Made by a program: the position numbers and the translations under genes. 64,000 nucleotides of DNA, from assembly GCF_014646695.1 (NCBI RefSeq), contig NZ_BMNT01000029.1, positions 1 to 64,000 of the forward strand, in the 5' to 3' direction. Positions 16,240 to 24,342 of the stretch are shown piece after piece (positions within the stretch are counted from its first letter, which is position 1; the number at the start of each line of letters is the position of its first letter). Under the pieces are notes generated by a model. That model had not been told where the DNA came from, did not search any database, and worked only from the letters and a program-made list of their open reading frames with translations. This DNA is from Sphaerisporangium melleum. GTDB lineage: Bacteria; Actinomycetota; Actinomycetes; Streptosporangiales; Streptosporangiaceae.

Positions 16240-17586
16240 TCACAGCGGCGGGTAGGCGTTGGCCAGGAGCTGACGGAACTGCGCGCCGAACCACTGCCCC
16301 GCCGGCGGGGCGCCCGGGAGCGCCCCGCTCGGCCGGTAGGAGCCGATCGGCGGAGAGTAGGTGGGGTCGCACATCGGGTCCTGGCCGACGCCCTCGGGGT
16401 CGGGGGCGCCGGTGCTGGAGCCGTCGGAGACGCCCGGCGGTTTGATCCAGGCGTAGGCGTCGATGCCGGTGGTGAGCACGGCCCGGGGGCGCTCGCCGAG
16501 CCCGGCGCCGGCCTGGTTACACCAGTTGGCGATGCGGTACCGGCGGTCGGTCCGGGACTGGTCCACGAAGGTGTCCACGTTCGTGGCGGAGCCGGCGTGG
16601 GCCGGACGGTCCGGCCCGCCCCAGCCGTTGCGAGAGGTGTCGATCACCATGCCGATGTCGGAGGTGAAGCCGGCCGCCAGGAGCCGCCGCCGGAAGTCCT
16701 GGGCGAACGGGAGCTCGTCCACGTAGTCGTTCCAGTCGACCCACCGGGACAGCTTCACCGGCTGCCCGTAGATCACCATGCGGGCGTTGTAGTGCGGTTC
16801 GACGAGCGCGCCGTAGTTCGCGACGTTCACCGTGAAGCCGTGGACGAGCGAGGCTCCCCCGGAGGCCACACCCGCGATGCCGGCCAGCAGGTCGGCGGCC
16901 CGGCCCATGTTCTCCGGGTACCCGAGGATGCCGTGGTGGGAGGCGTCGAGATAGACGTACACGTTGGGGATGGCGTGCAGCCGGCTCACCGCGTACCGCA
17001 CCGCGCCGGGGTACCCGCCGCTCGACTGGACGGCCGCGCAGCGGTCGGTGACGGGCGGCATCAGCAGCCCGGGCAGGAAGTCGGGTTCGACGACCGCCAC
17101 GATGCGCAGCCGCTGGTACGCCGGGTCGGCGAGGATCTCGGCGATCGGATCGACGTACTCGGTCCGGTAGCGGTCCAGGCCGCCGGAGGACACGCTGAAG
17201 TCGCCGGCGGACACCAGGCGGGTGCAGTTGCGGTCCGGCAGGTCGTTCAGCACGATCTGGATCGTGAGCGGGGCGGGGACGACGGCGGCGGCCTGCAGGA
17301 GGGCCTCGTTCAGGTGGGCGCGCAGCCCAGGTGCGGAGGCCGTGCCCTCGATGCGGGAGACGCGGTCGAGCCAGACGCCGGTCGGCTGGGCGGCCACCAC
17401 GGCGCCGCCGGGCTCGGACGCGGCCGACGCCGACCACCAGGGGTCGACATAACCCCGGGCGCCCAGATAGGGATTGTCCACGCGGACGCCGGCCGCCGCC
17501 GGGGCGGCTGTGAGCATCGTCAGGACCGGCAGGAGGAAGACCGCCGCGAGCACCGCCACCAGAGGCGTTCCCCGTCGCACCGCCAT
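16240..17586 (-). CDS. Glycoside hydrolase family 6-like secreted protein
   Basis: 448 residues. A signal peptide runs to about residue 32. The catalytic barrel is GH6-like: VVEPDFLPGL (classical acid Asp169 in EPD), YLDASHHGILGYPENM, FTVNVANYGALVEPH, IDTSRNGWGG, YAWIKPPGVSDGSS and a final FRQLLANAYPPL. The length and long loops resemble exo-acting cellobiohydrolases rather than endoglucanases. No carbohydrate-binding module is attached. The first family signature, normally YxxPxRDC, reads NDLPDRNC (Asn at residue 120). ATG 17586 follows GAGGAGG at 7 bases; an upstream in-frame start at 17628 is less likely. Activity on cellulose is inferred. Confidence 0.85.
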   Translation of the reverse strand: MAVRRGTPLVAVLAAVFLLPVLTMLTAAPAAAGVRVDNPYLGARGYVDPWWSASAASEPGGAVVAAQPTGVWLDRVSRIEGTASAPGLRAHLNEALLQAAAVVPAPLTIQIVLNDLPDRNCTRLVSAGDFSVSSGGLDRYRTEYVDPIAEILADPAYQRLRIVAVVEPDFLPGLLMPPVTDRCAAVQSSGGYPGAVRYAVSRLHAIPNVYVYLDASHHGILGYPENMGRAADLLAGIAGVASGGASLVHGFTVNVANYGALVEPHYNARMVIYGQPVKLSRWVDWNDYVDELPFAQDFRRRLLAAGFTSDIGMVIDTSRNGWGGPDRPAHAGSATNVDTFVDQSRTDRRYRIANWCNQAGAGLGERPRAVLTTGIDAYAWIKPPGVSDGSSTGAPDPEGVGQDPMCDPTYSPPIGSYRPSGALPGAPPAGQWFGAQFRQLLANAYPPL

Positions 17587-18131
17587 GTCGTGCCTCCTCG
17601 ACCGAGGGCGTGCGGATATTCGTGACAATGGACGTCGCCTCTACGATTCACACACCGCGCACCGGCTTGTACAGCGCCCGATCGGCCGGTGGCCCCTGCC
17701 ATGACCGCCGCCGGCGGTGCGGACCCGCGCTCATCTCGGCGGACGCCCGCCGCGCCGGACGCCGCCGCCCGTGCCCCCGGTGAAAGCTTCAGCCAGGCCG
17801 GTCGTCCGCCAGGCGCACGGCATCCCGGCCGCACCGCCCGGGGGACCCCCTCGGTGCCCCGGCGCAGACACCTGGAAAGATCATCGCCGCGGGTCCGGCA
17901 CGGCCGAGCCCGTCGGCCGTCGCGATGCCGGTCGGATCTCTCGTCCTCTTGCGGCGAAGCGTCATGCCCGGCGCCCAATCGGGCCCGCGCTGAACATTTC
18001 ACCGCCATCACCCATTCCCGCAGCTCACGACCAGGCGGTGGCGGCCACACCGAAGTGATCTTCCTTCGTCCTGGCCCGGATGCGATGCTTCCACCGCCCG
18101 CACCGCGCCACCCCCGACCGCAGGAGGATCC
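17587..18131. other. Intergenic region with promoters of the GH6 and small-peptide genes
   Basis: 545 bp between divergent genes. Frames here are short or low quality and none is supported. No cellulose-type CebR box (TGGGAGCGCTCCCA) was seen next to the GH6 start. The final 20 bp contain the ribosome site of the peptide gene. Confidence 0.5.
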
Positions 18132-18344
18132 ATGCGCAGACTCTGCACGCTCCTCGTCACCGCCGCCCTCGCCGCCGGCCTCAGCTTCTCCATCGGCGCC
18201 GCCCCGGCCCAGGCCGAGAGCCTCCGCAACGTCTACTACTACGACTGGGACTGCAACCGCGTCGGCCAGCTCGGCATCAGCAGCGGCTGGTGGACCTCCT
18301 ACCGCTGCGTCCCGCAGTACAACCTCTGGTTCCTCTACGCCTGA
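18132..18344 (+). CDS. Small exported aromatic-rich peptide
   Basis: 70 residues with a textbook signal peptide (MRRLCTLLVTAALAAG ... AAPAQAES, cleavage after AQA). The predicted mature peptide is about 42 residues with six Tyr, five Trp and exactly two Cys (DWDCNRVG and YRCVPQ), enough for one disulfide. The C-terminus YNLWFLYA is hydrophobic. CAGGAGGATCC places a strong ribosome site 5 bases before ATG. A 12-bp terminator follows at once, so this is a complete monocistronic unit. I do not recognise the family; roles could be signalling, inhibition or surface activity. Confidence 0.75.
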   Translation: MRRLCTLLVTAALAAGLSFSIGAAPAQAESLRNVYYYDWDCNRVGQLGISSGWWTSYRCVPQYNLWFLYA

Positions 18345-18347
18345 CCG

Positions 18348-18393
18348 AAAGGCCCCTTGCCTTCTCCCGAAACCTGGAAGTCAAGGGGCCTTT
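18348..18393 (+). terminator. Strong hairpin terminator after the peptide gene
   Basis: AAAGGCCCCTTG and CAAGGGGCCTTT pair perfectly over 12 bp around a 22-nt loop, beginning 4 bp after the stop; the right arm ends in TTT. Confidence 0.85.
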
Positions 18394-18571
18394 CCCGGAC
18401 GCCGGGTGCACAGTGGAGGCAAGGTCCGGACCACCTCACCGAGACGTTCGCGCCTTCCAGCGCGCGCATGAAGGCACGATCACTCCGGCGTGTCCGGGCG
18501 AACCAGCCGGAGCCCCGGCCGGACCCGAGCAGCGAGCGGCAGGTGGCCGGCGGCCACCTCGCCGGACGGTC

Positions 18572-19177
18572 TCACAGCCAGCCGTTGTGGCGGGCCGCGG
18601 CGGCGGCCTCGATGCGGTTGCGGGTGCCGGTCTTTCCGATGGCGGCCGACAGGTAGTTGCGCACCGTGCTCTCCGACAGGTGCAGCCGGCCCGCGATGTC
18701 GGCCACCGTGGAGCCGTCGGCGGCCGCGGCCAGGACATCGCGCTCGCGGTCGGTCAGCGGGCTCGGCCCCGCGCTCAGCGCGGCCGCGGCGAGCGCCGGA
18801 TCGACCACCAGCTCCCCGGCCAGGACGCGCCGCACGGCCGCGGCCAGCTCCTCCACCGGGCCGTCCTTGACCATGAAGCCGCGGGCCCCGGCCTCCATGG
18901 CGCGGCGCAGGTAGCCGGGCCGGCCGAAGGTGGTCAGGATCAGCACCCGGCACCCCGGCAGCCGGTCACGCAGGTCGGCGGCGGCGGCCAGGCCGTTGCG
19001 TCCGGGCATCTCGATGTCCAGCAGCGCCACGTCGGGCCGGTGCTCCAGGGCGGCGGCGACGACCTCGTCCCCGGCGGCGACCTGGGCGACCACCTCGATG
19101 TCGTCCTCCAGGCCGAGCAGCAGCGCCAGCGCCCCGCGCATCATGCGCTGGTCCTCGGCCAGCAGTACCCGGATCAC
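18572..19177 (-). CDS. NarL/LuxR-type response regulator
   Basis: 201 residues. The receiver domain has RVLLAEDQRMMRGALA (acidic pair), the phosphoacceptor in VALLDIEMPGRNG, the Thr in ILTTFGRPGYL and Lys in GFMVKDGP. The C-terminal LuxR HTH is LTDRERDVLAAAADGSTVAD ... LHLSESTVRNYLSAAIGKT. GTG 19177 is the start. It is the last gene of an ABC ATPase, permease, kinase, regulator string on the minus strand, so it probably controls that exporter. Confidence 0.93.
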   Translation of the reverse strand: MIRVLLAEDQRMMRGALALLLGLEDDIEVVAQVAAGDEVVAAALEHRPDVALLDIEMPGRNGLAAAADLRDRLPGCRVLILTTFGRPGYLRRAMEAGARGFMVKDGPVEELAAAVRRVLAGELVVDPALAAAALSAGPSPLTDRERDVLAAAADGSTVADIAGRLHLSESTVRNYLSAAIGKTGTRNRIEAAAAARHNGWL

Positions 19178-19380
19178 CGGGCTCCCGCCTTCGGTCTCGC
19201 CGCATCGGCCCGCCCGCCGGGGCCGTGCACCACCGCAACGCCCGCGCCGGTCGGCACCTGCTCGCCGCGGGGCCGGCGGCGAGCGGAGATGCCGGTGCGG
19301 CTGGTGTGAGACGTCACGGAAAGTCCTCTCCGGTAGGCGGTGCGGCGGCGCGCAACCGTCTCGGGTGCGCGAGGGCGAGG

Positions 19381-20511
19381 TCAGGCGAGCGCTCCGGGGA
19401 TCGTCACCCGCAGGCGGAACCCGCCGGCGGGCAGGTCGTCCACGTCGAGCAGCCCGCCGGTCGCGGTCACCCGCTCGCGCAGCCCGCGCAACCCCTGCCC
19501 GGCACTCTCGTACCGGGCGCCGCCCCGGCCGTCGTCGCGGATCTCCAGCACCGTGCCATTGTCGCCGACCCCGAGGTCGATCTCGCACGTGCGCGCCCCG
19601 CTGTGCCGGATCAGGTTGGTCACGCCTTCCCGGACCGCCCAGCCGAGCAGCGCGTCGGCCTCCGGCGGCAGCTCGGCGGCCGGCATCCGGGTGGTGAGCG
19701 CCACCCCGGCGTCGCCGAGCACGGTGCGCGCCGCGCGCAGCTCGGCGGTGAGCCCCCGGCCGCGGTACCCGGTGACCGCCGCGCGCACCTCCCGCAGGGC
19801 CTCCCGCCCGACGCGTTCGATGTCGGCGGCCTGTTCGGCGGCGGCGGCCACGTCGGACGGCAGCACGCGACGCACGGCCTCGGCCTTGACCACCATCACC
19901 GACAGGGTGTGGCCGAGCAGGTCGTGCAGGTCACGGGCGAAGCGCAGCCGCTCCTCGGCGACGGCGGTCCTGGCCAGCTCCTCCCGGGTCTGCCTGAGCT
20001 GACCGATTACTTCGAACAGCCGCAGGACGATCGCCGGGACCAGGCCGGCGGTGAACGTCCCCCAGCCCAGGGACTGCAGGCCGCCCCACTGTCCGCCATC
20101 GGCCAGCAGGAGGCCGCAGGCCACGACCGTGGCCGCCCCGAGCACCGTGGCGGCCCGGCTGAGGCCCTTCACCGCGACGCCGCCGGCGATGGCGAACATC
20201 GGGAACAGCATGTACCAGGAACCGTGCAGGGTCAGGACGAGGACCAGGGTGAGCGCGCCGAGGGCGGGCAGCGGCCCGCGCTCGGCCCGGCGGGGGTCGA
20301 CGAAGGCCAGCCTGATCGTCCACAGGTACAGCGCGCCCGCGGCGGCGAGGCCGGGGAGCGCCAGCCACAGCGGCCGCGCCTCGCCCTGGAGGACCTCCCA
20401 CAGCGGCCAGGCCAGCAGCACCAGCCAGATCACGAACCCGCGGGCGTCCGGGCCCTTCGCGGCGAAGTCGCGGTCGGCGCGTTCGCGGCAGGGGACGTTC
20501 GGCTCGCTCAC
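19381..20511 (-). CDS. NarL-type sensor histidine kinase
   Basis: 376 residues. Four to five hydrophobic segments fill the first 160 residues with almost no extracytoplasmic loop. The HisKA_3 H-box is RFARDLHDLLGHTLSVMVVK, and the HATPase domain has GVTNLIRHSGA (N-box) and EIRDDGRGG followed by GQGLRGLRER. This is the intramembrane-sensing type commonly paired with ABC exporters that handle membrane-active compounds. GTG 20511 is used. The 203-bp spacing to the response regulator is larger than usual. Confidence 0.92.
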   Translation of the reverse strand: MSEPNVPCRERADRDFAAKGPDARGFVIWLVLLAWPLWEVLQGEARPLWLALPGLAAAGALYLWTIRLAFVDPRRAERGPLPALGALTLVLVLTLHGSWYMLFPMFAIAGGVAVKGLSRAATVLGAATVVACGLLLADGGQWGGLQSLGWGTFTAGLVPAIVLRLFEVIGQLRQTREELARTAVAEERLRFARDLHDLLGHTLSVMVVKAEAVRRVLPSDVAAAAEQAADIERVGREALREVRAAVTGYRGRGLTAELRAARTVLGDAGVALTTRMPAAELPPEADALLGWAVREGVTNLIRHSGARTCEIDLGVGDNGTVLEIRDDGRGGARYESAGQGLRGLRERVTATGGLLDVDDLPAGGFRLRVTIPGALA

Positions 20512-20713
20512 CGCACCAACCTAACCGCGATCCCCAGGCCTGTCCCACCCGCGTGCGCCCGCGACCTGCCCGGGGCTCCCCGGTGGCCGGGCACGCAACC
20601 GGTGTCCGGCGGTGGACACCGGCCGGGATCCGCACACCGGCGCGGATGGGACGGAGCCGGGCCCCTGCGCCGGCTCCTCCCCATCCCGCCTCGTACGGGA
20701 CGCCCGATCGCGG

Positions 20714-21439
20714 TCACGCCCTGCGGCCGGCCCGGCGGTAGCCGTACAGCGCGTAGGCGCCGAAGACGGCCAGCCAGCCGAGCAGGATCAGCGCCGATCG
20801 GGCGGAGGGCGCCTGCCCGAAGGCGACGTGCCAGGACAGGTCGGCGTAGTTGAACGTCGGCGTCCACCGCGAGATCTCCTGCAGCCAGCCCGGGAACAGT
20901 TGTGCCGGCAGCCACAGCCCGCCGGTGACGGCCAGGGCCACACTCGAGGCGAAGTTGACCAGCCCCGCCGCCTGCCCGCTGAGCCGGTAGCCGTTGCCGA
21001 GGCCGAGCAGGGTGAACGGGATGGTGCCCGCCCACAGCAGCGCGATGATGGCCACCCACTGGCCGGGGCCGAGGGTGACGTGGTGGACCAGCGCGCCGGC
21101 GGCCAGGATCGCGGCGATCGCCGGCACCACGACGACCATTCCGGTGATCGTCTTACCCGCGACGATCGCGGTGGGCGCCAGCGGGGTGAGGCGCAGCTGC
21201 CGCAGCCAGCCGTGGGCCTTGTCCTCGGCCAGGCCGCTGCCGTTGTTGAACGCCGCTCCCATGCCGCCGTAGGCGGCCATGCTGACCATGGCGAAGAGCG
21301 CGGCCTCGCGTTCGGCGCCCGGGGCGAGACCGGCGCTGGTGAAGATCAGATACATCACGACGGGCATCGCGATGCCGAACAGCAGGAAGGTGACGTCCCG
21401 CAGGACGCGTGCCAGTTCGAGGCGGATGTAGCCGAGCAT
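20714..21439 (-). CDS. ABC-2 type exporter permease
   Basis: 241 residues with six hydrophobic segments: an N-terminal cytoplasmic helix LGYIRLELARVLRDVTFLLF, the AAYGGMGAAFNNGSGLAEDK loop, and later segments TGMVVVVPAIAAILAAGAL and NFASSVALAVTGGLWLPAQL. The ABC-2 fold and size match half-transporter permeases of the bacitracin or daunorubicin exporter kind. ATG 21439 overlaps the ATPase stop (ATGA), so the two are translationally coupled. Confidence 0.9.
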   Translation of the reverse strand: MLGYIRLELARVLRDVTFLLFGIAMPVVMYLIFTSAGLAPGAEREAALFAMVSMAAYGGMGAAFNNGSGLAEDKAHGWLRQLRLTPLAPTAIVAGKTITGMVVVVPAIAAILAAGALVHHVTLGPGQWVAIIALLWAGTIPFTLLGLGNGYRLSGQAAGLVNFASSVALAVTGGLWLPAQLFPGWLQEISRWTPTFNYADLSWHVAFGQAPSARSALILLGWLAVFGAYALYGYRRAGRRA

Positions 21440-22425
21440 CAGGCGGCGCTCTCTTCCCCGGCCGTCCCGGCCGCGGGCATGGTGGTCGTGAACGGGGCGG
21501 TGCGGGTGGGGGAGTCCGGCGGGGAGGCGCCCACGGCGGCGTGCCGGCCGGTGAGGGCGATGAACGCGTCCTCCAGGTCGGCCGGGGCCACCTCCAGATC
21601 CCGGACGGCCCCGGCCTGCGCCAGTGCCATGACGGTGGCGTCGGAGTCGGTGCTGCGCAGCTTGGCGCGCCGGCCGCGGATCTCCACCGCCGTCACCCCC
21701 GGCAGCCCGGCGAGCCAGGAGGTGTCCCCGGTCACGGTCAGGCCGACCGTGGTGAGGGCGGCCAGGCGCTTGATCTCTCTGCTGCCGCCGTCGGCGACCA
21801 CCCGGCCGCGGTCGAGCACCACGATGCGGTCGGCGTGCTCGTCCGCCTCCTCCAGGTAGTGGGTGGAGAACAGGATCGTCTTGCCCCGGGCGGCGAAGCG
21901 GCGCATGCCGTCCCAGAACTCCCGTCGCGCCTCGACGTCGAGCGCCGCGGTGGGTTCGTCCAGGATGAGCAGGTCGGGGTCGCCGGCCAGGGCCAGCGCG
22001 AATCGCACGCGCTGCGCCTGCCCGCCGGACAGCCGGTCCGCTCTGCGGCGCGCCAGTCCGGTGAGCCGGGCCATCGCCAGCACCTCCTGCACGGGGAGCG
22101 GAGTGGCGTAGGTGCCGGCGACGAAGCCGAGTAACTCGCCCACCGTGACCCGGGGGATGAGTCCGCCTTCCTGCGGCATGGCGCCCAGCCGGCCGGCCCG
22201 TACGGCGGCGGCGGGGGGCCGGTCGAACACCTGGACGTGCCCGGTGTCCGGTGCGGTCAGGCCGAGCAGCACGCTGATGGTGGTCGACTTGCCGGCTCCG
22301 TTGGGGCCGAGCAGGGCCACGGTCTGGCCTTGGGGGATGTCGAGGTCCAGGCCGTCCACGGCCCGCACCGCCCCGAAACTCTTGGTCACTCCCGCGAGTG
22401 ACACGGCGTTCGCGGTCATGTCCAT
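21439..22425 (-). CDS. ABC exporter ATP-binding protein (DrrA-like)
   Basis: 328 residues from ATG 22425 (ATG 22419 is equally possible). It shows Walker A GPNGAGKST, Q-loop PQEGGLIPR, signature LSGGQAQRVRFALALAG, Walker B LLILDEPTAALD and H-loop STHYLEEAD. A C-terminal extension of about 110 residues follows (TTVGLTVTGDTSWLAGLPGV onward), typical of DrrA-type exporters. With the coupled permease it should export a drug, peptide or lipid. It is the first gene of the four-gene string with the two-component system. Confidence 0.93.
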   Translation of the reverse strand: MDMTANAVSLAGVTKSFGAVRAVDGLDLDIPQGQTVALLGPNGAGKSTTISVLLGLTAPDTGHVQVFDRPPAAAVRAGRLGAMPQEGGLIPRVTVGELLGFVAGTYATPLPVQEVLAMARLTGLARRRADRLSGGQAQRVRFALALAGDPDLLILDEPTAALDVEARREFWDGMRRFAARGKTILFSTHYLEEADEHADRIVVLDRGRVVADGGSREIKRLAALTTVGLTVTGDTSWLAGLPGVTAVEIRGRRAKLRSTDSDATVMALAQAGAVRDLEVAPADLEDAFIALTGRHAAVGASPPDSPTRTAPFTTTMPAAGTAGEESAA

Positions 22426-22518
22426 TGACGGTAGGCGGCGGGTGGATCGGCCAGTAGACACGCCGATCCACGGCTCCCCAGGACAAATGTCCCATGCGAA
22501 TCCTCGCAAGAGGATTTG

Positions 22519-22534
22519 ATCTACAATGTAAAGG
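22519..22534. promoter_or_regulatory. ATCTACAATGTAAAGG element upstream of the ABC operon
   Basis: This 16-mer occurs identically at 43716-43731 and resembles the element before the TetR gene at 3143. Its core TACA-A-TGTA is a dyad. Here it lies between the ABC operon start (22425) and the end of the M19 gene (22552). Role as operator or promoter is inferred. Confidence 0.4.
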
Positions 22535-22551
22535 CGCTCGCCGGGGTCATG

Positions 22552-23574
22552 TCACCAGGTGGCGTGCAGCACACGCTGCCAGTTCGCGTACGCGATTCCG
22601 GTCACTACGTCATCGTCGTATCCCGCGTCGCGCAACGCGACCAGCAGTTTGGGAAGAAGAACGGCTCCGCCGGGGTAGCCGGCGTTGGGCGAGCGATAGA
22701 GGTCGGAACCGAGGGCCACGTGGTCCGGCCCGGCCTGGTCGATCAGGTAGCGGATCTGGTTCATCACCTCGCTGACGATCCCGACGGGCGAGGGGGCGAC
22801 GCCTTCGAGGCTGACGCCGATCACGCCGCCGCTGTCGGCGATCGCGACGATCTGGTCGTCGGTGAGTGCCCGGCTGGTGGGTGACAGGGCGTGGGCGGCG
22901 CCGTGGGTGACCACGAGCGGCGCTTGGGAGCAGGCGGCGATGTCCCAGAACCCGGCGGTGTTGAGGTGGGCGAGGTCGACCAGGATGCCGAGTTCATTGC
23001 AGGCGCGTACGAGCCGAGTGCCGGCCTCGGTCAGGCCGGGCCCGATGTCCGGGGTTCCCGGTGAGTGGTACGGCACGCCGTACCCGAAGCTGTTCTGGCG
23101 GCTCCAGGTGATCGCCAGCGAGCGCACGCCGGCCGCGTGAAAGAGGTAGAGGGTTTCCAGGCCGGTGTCGATGGCGTCGGCGTCGGCGAGGTGCAGCACG
23201 ACGGCGAAGGCGCCCTCCTGCCGGGCCCTGGCAAAGTCGTCCACCGTTCGGGCAAGCCGCACCCGGCCCTTTGATTCTCGGATGAGCCGCAGCAGAGCGC
23301 CGATGCCGGCGATGTTCTGGTCGAGGGCGTAGTGGCGGTCGAGCCGAGGCGGGTATTCGATCTGAAGGCCGGTGTCCGTCTTGGTCATCTGCAGGCGATC
23401 GATGGGCGGGACCATCACTTCGAACAGGCCACCGCCCAGGCCGTTGGAGGCGGCCAGGTCCGCTGGAGGGACCTGAGCCCGAGGCGCGCCGGTGAGCGGC
23501 CCCTTCATGTCGTAGTCGGCCAGGCCCGCGATGAAGTCGCTGTGTCCGGCGAAGATCCATGGTCGGTCGGTCAT
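22552..23574 (-). CDS. Membrane-dipeptidase (M19) family protein
   Basis: 340 residues, a TIM-barrel amidohydrolase of the renal dipeptidase type. Family landmarks are GHSD (residues 10-13; usually GHND), LVDLAHLNTAGFWD (usually DLSH), THGAAHALSPTSRALTDDQI and VALGSDLYRSP. The loop that normally supplies the metal-bridging Glu (vLxIEGaDAI) reads VVLHLADADAI, so that ligand is missing. It may use one metal or another substrate. No signal peptide is present. ATG 23574 follows GGAGG at 7 bases. It is divergent from a TetR gene with two operators between. Confidence 0.85.
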   Translation of the reverse strand: MTDRPWIFAGHSDFIAGLADYDMKGPLTGAPRAQVPPADLAASNGLGGGLFEVMVPPIDRLQMTKTDTGLQIEYPPRLDRHYALDQNIAGIGALLRLIRESKGRVRLARTVDDFARARQEGAFAVVLHLADADAIDTGLETLYLFHAAGVRSLAITWSRQNSFGYGVPYHSPGTPDIGPGLTEAGTRLVRACNELGILVDLAHLNTAGFWDIAACSQAPLVVTHGAAHALSPTSRALTDDQIVAIADSGGVIGVSLEGVAPSPVGIVSEVMNQIRYLIDQAGPDHVALGSDLYRSPNAGYPGGAVLLPKLLVALRDAGYDDDVVTGIAYANWQRVLHATW

Positions 23575-23594
23575 TTGAGTCCTCCGGCACATGT

Positions 23595-23615
23595 GAGACT
23601 AGTCGGTCTAGTCTC
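23595..23615. promoter_or_regulatory. TetR operator 1
   Basis: GAGACTAG-TCGGT-CTAGTCTC is a perfect 8-bp inverted repeat with 5-bp spacing, 20 bp upstream of the M19 start and between it and the TetR gene. Confidence 0.75.
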
Positions 23616-23630
23616 GCTCGGATGGACACT

Positions 23631-23653
23631 CTAGACGGGACGGTTCCGTCTAG
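23631..23653. promoter_or_regulatory. TetR operator 2
   Basis: CTAGACGG-GACGGTT-CCGTCTAG is a perfect 8-bp inverted repeat with 7-bp spacing, ending 20 bp before the TetR ATG. Both sites share a CTAG-plus-C half-site, pointing to one regulator. Confidence 0.7.
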
Positions 23654-23673
23654 GCAATTGGTAGTCTGTGCCC

Positions 23674-24306
23674 ATGGAGCAAGAAGCCGGGAACCGCCGT
23701 TCGCCTGCCAAGCGCGAAGCCATCTTGGGGGCGGCCTCGGAGCTGTTCTTGAGCGAGGGGTATGCCAGGGTCAGCGTCGATGCGATCGCCGCCCGCGCGA
23801 AGGTGGGCAAGCAGACCGTGTACAGCCACTTCGGCAACAAGGAGCAACTCTTCCTCGCGGTCGTCGGCGAGGCGCGGGCCGCGGCGAGTGTCCCACCAGA
23901 TGGATCGTCGGAATCGATCCGCCCTACCGGTGACCCGCAAACCGATCTCCAAGCCGTGGGTGAGCGCCTCCTGCGCGTTGTCCTCTCACCCGCCGTCGCC
24001 GCCTTGCACCGGCTCACGATCGCCGAGCTCACCCATCATCCGGAGCTGCAGAAGTCCTGGCGAGAGACCAGCTCCGACGCGATCCTGCAGGAGGTTGCGG
24101 AATACCTGGCGGCGGCGGACCGCACCGGCACACTGGAGGTCCCCGATCCCGTCCGCGCGGCACGTCAGTTCGTGCTTCTTGTGGCCACCGAGGGGCGGGT
24201 GCGTTCGCTGCACGGCACGCACCCTCTCCCCGACCTCGACCGTCACCAGATCGCCCGCGAAACGGCGGAGTTGGTGGTTCATGCCCACCGCCCCGGCCGG
24301 CGATGA
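23674..24306 (+). CDS. TetR-family regulator of the M19 gene
   Basis: 210 residues. The N-terminal HTH is typical: KREAILGAASELFLSEGYAR, VSVDAIAARAKVGKQTVYSH, FGNKEQLF. The C-terminal half resembles TetR_C domains of the AefR kind (LHRLTIAELTHHPELQKSW). GTG 23668 would add two residues; ATG 23674 is preferred. No ribosome site is visible, so the message may be leaderless. Two strong dyads in the divergent promoter suggest it represses both itself and the M19 gene. Confidence 0.88.
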   Translation: MEQEAGNRRSPAKREAILGAASELFLSEGYARVSVDAIAARAKVGKQTVYSHFGNKEQLFLAVVGEARAAASVPPDGSSESIRPTGDPQTDLQAVGERLLRVVLSPAVAALHRLTIAELTHHPELQKSWRETSSDAILQEVAEYLAAADRTGTLEVPDPVRAARQFVLLVATEGRVRSLHGTHPLPDLDRHQIARETAELVVHAHRPGRR

Positions 24307-24342
24307 ATCGGACCATCGACCAAGGCCGGTGGGAGGGCCGGG

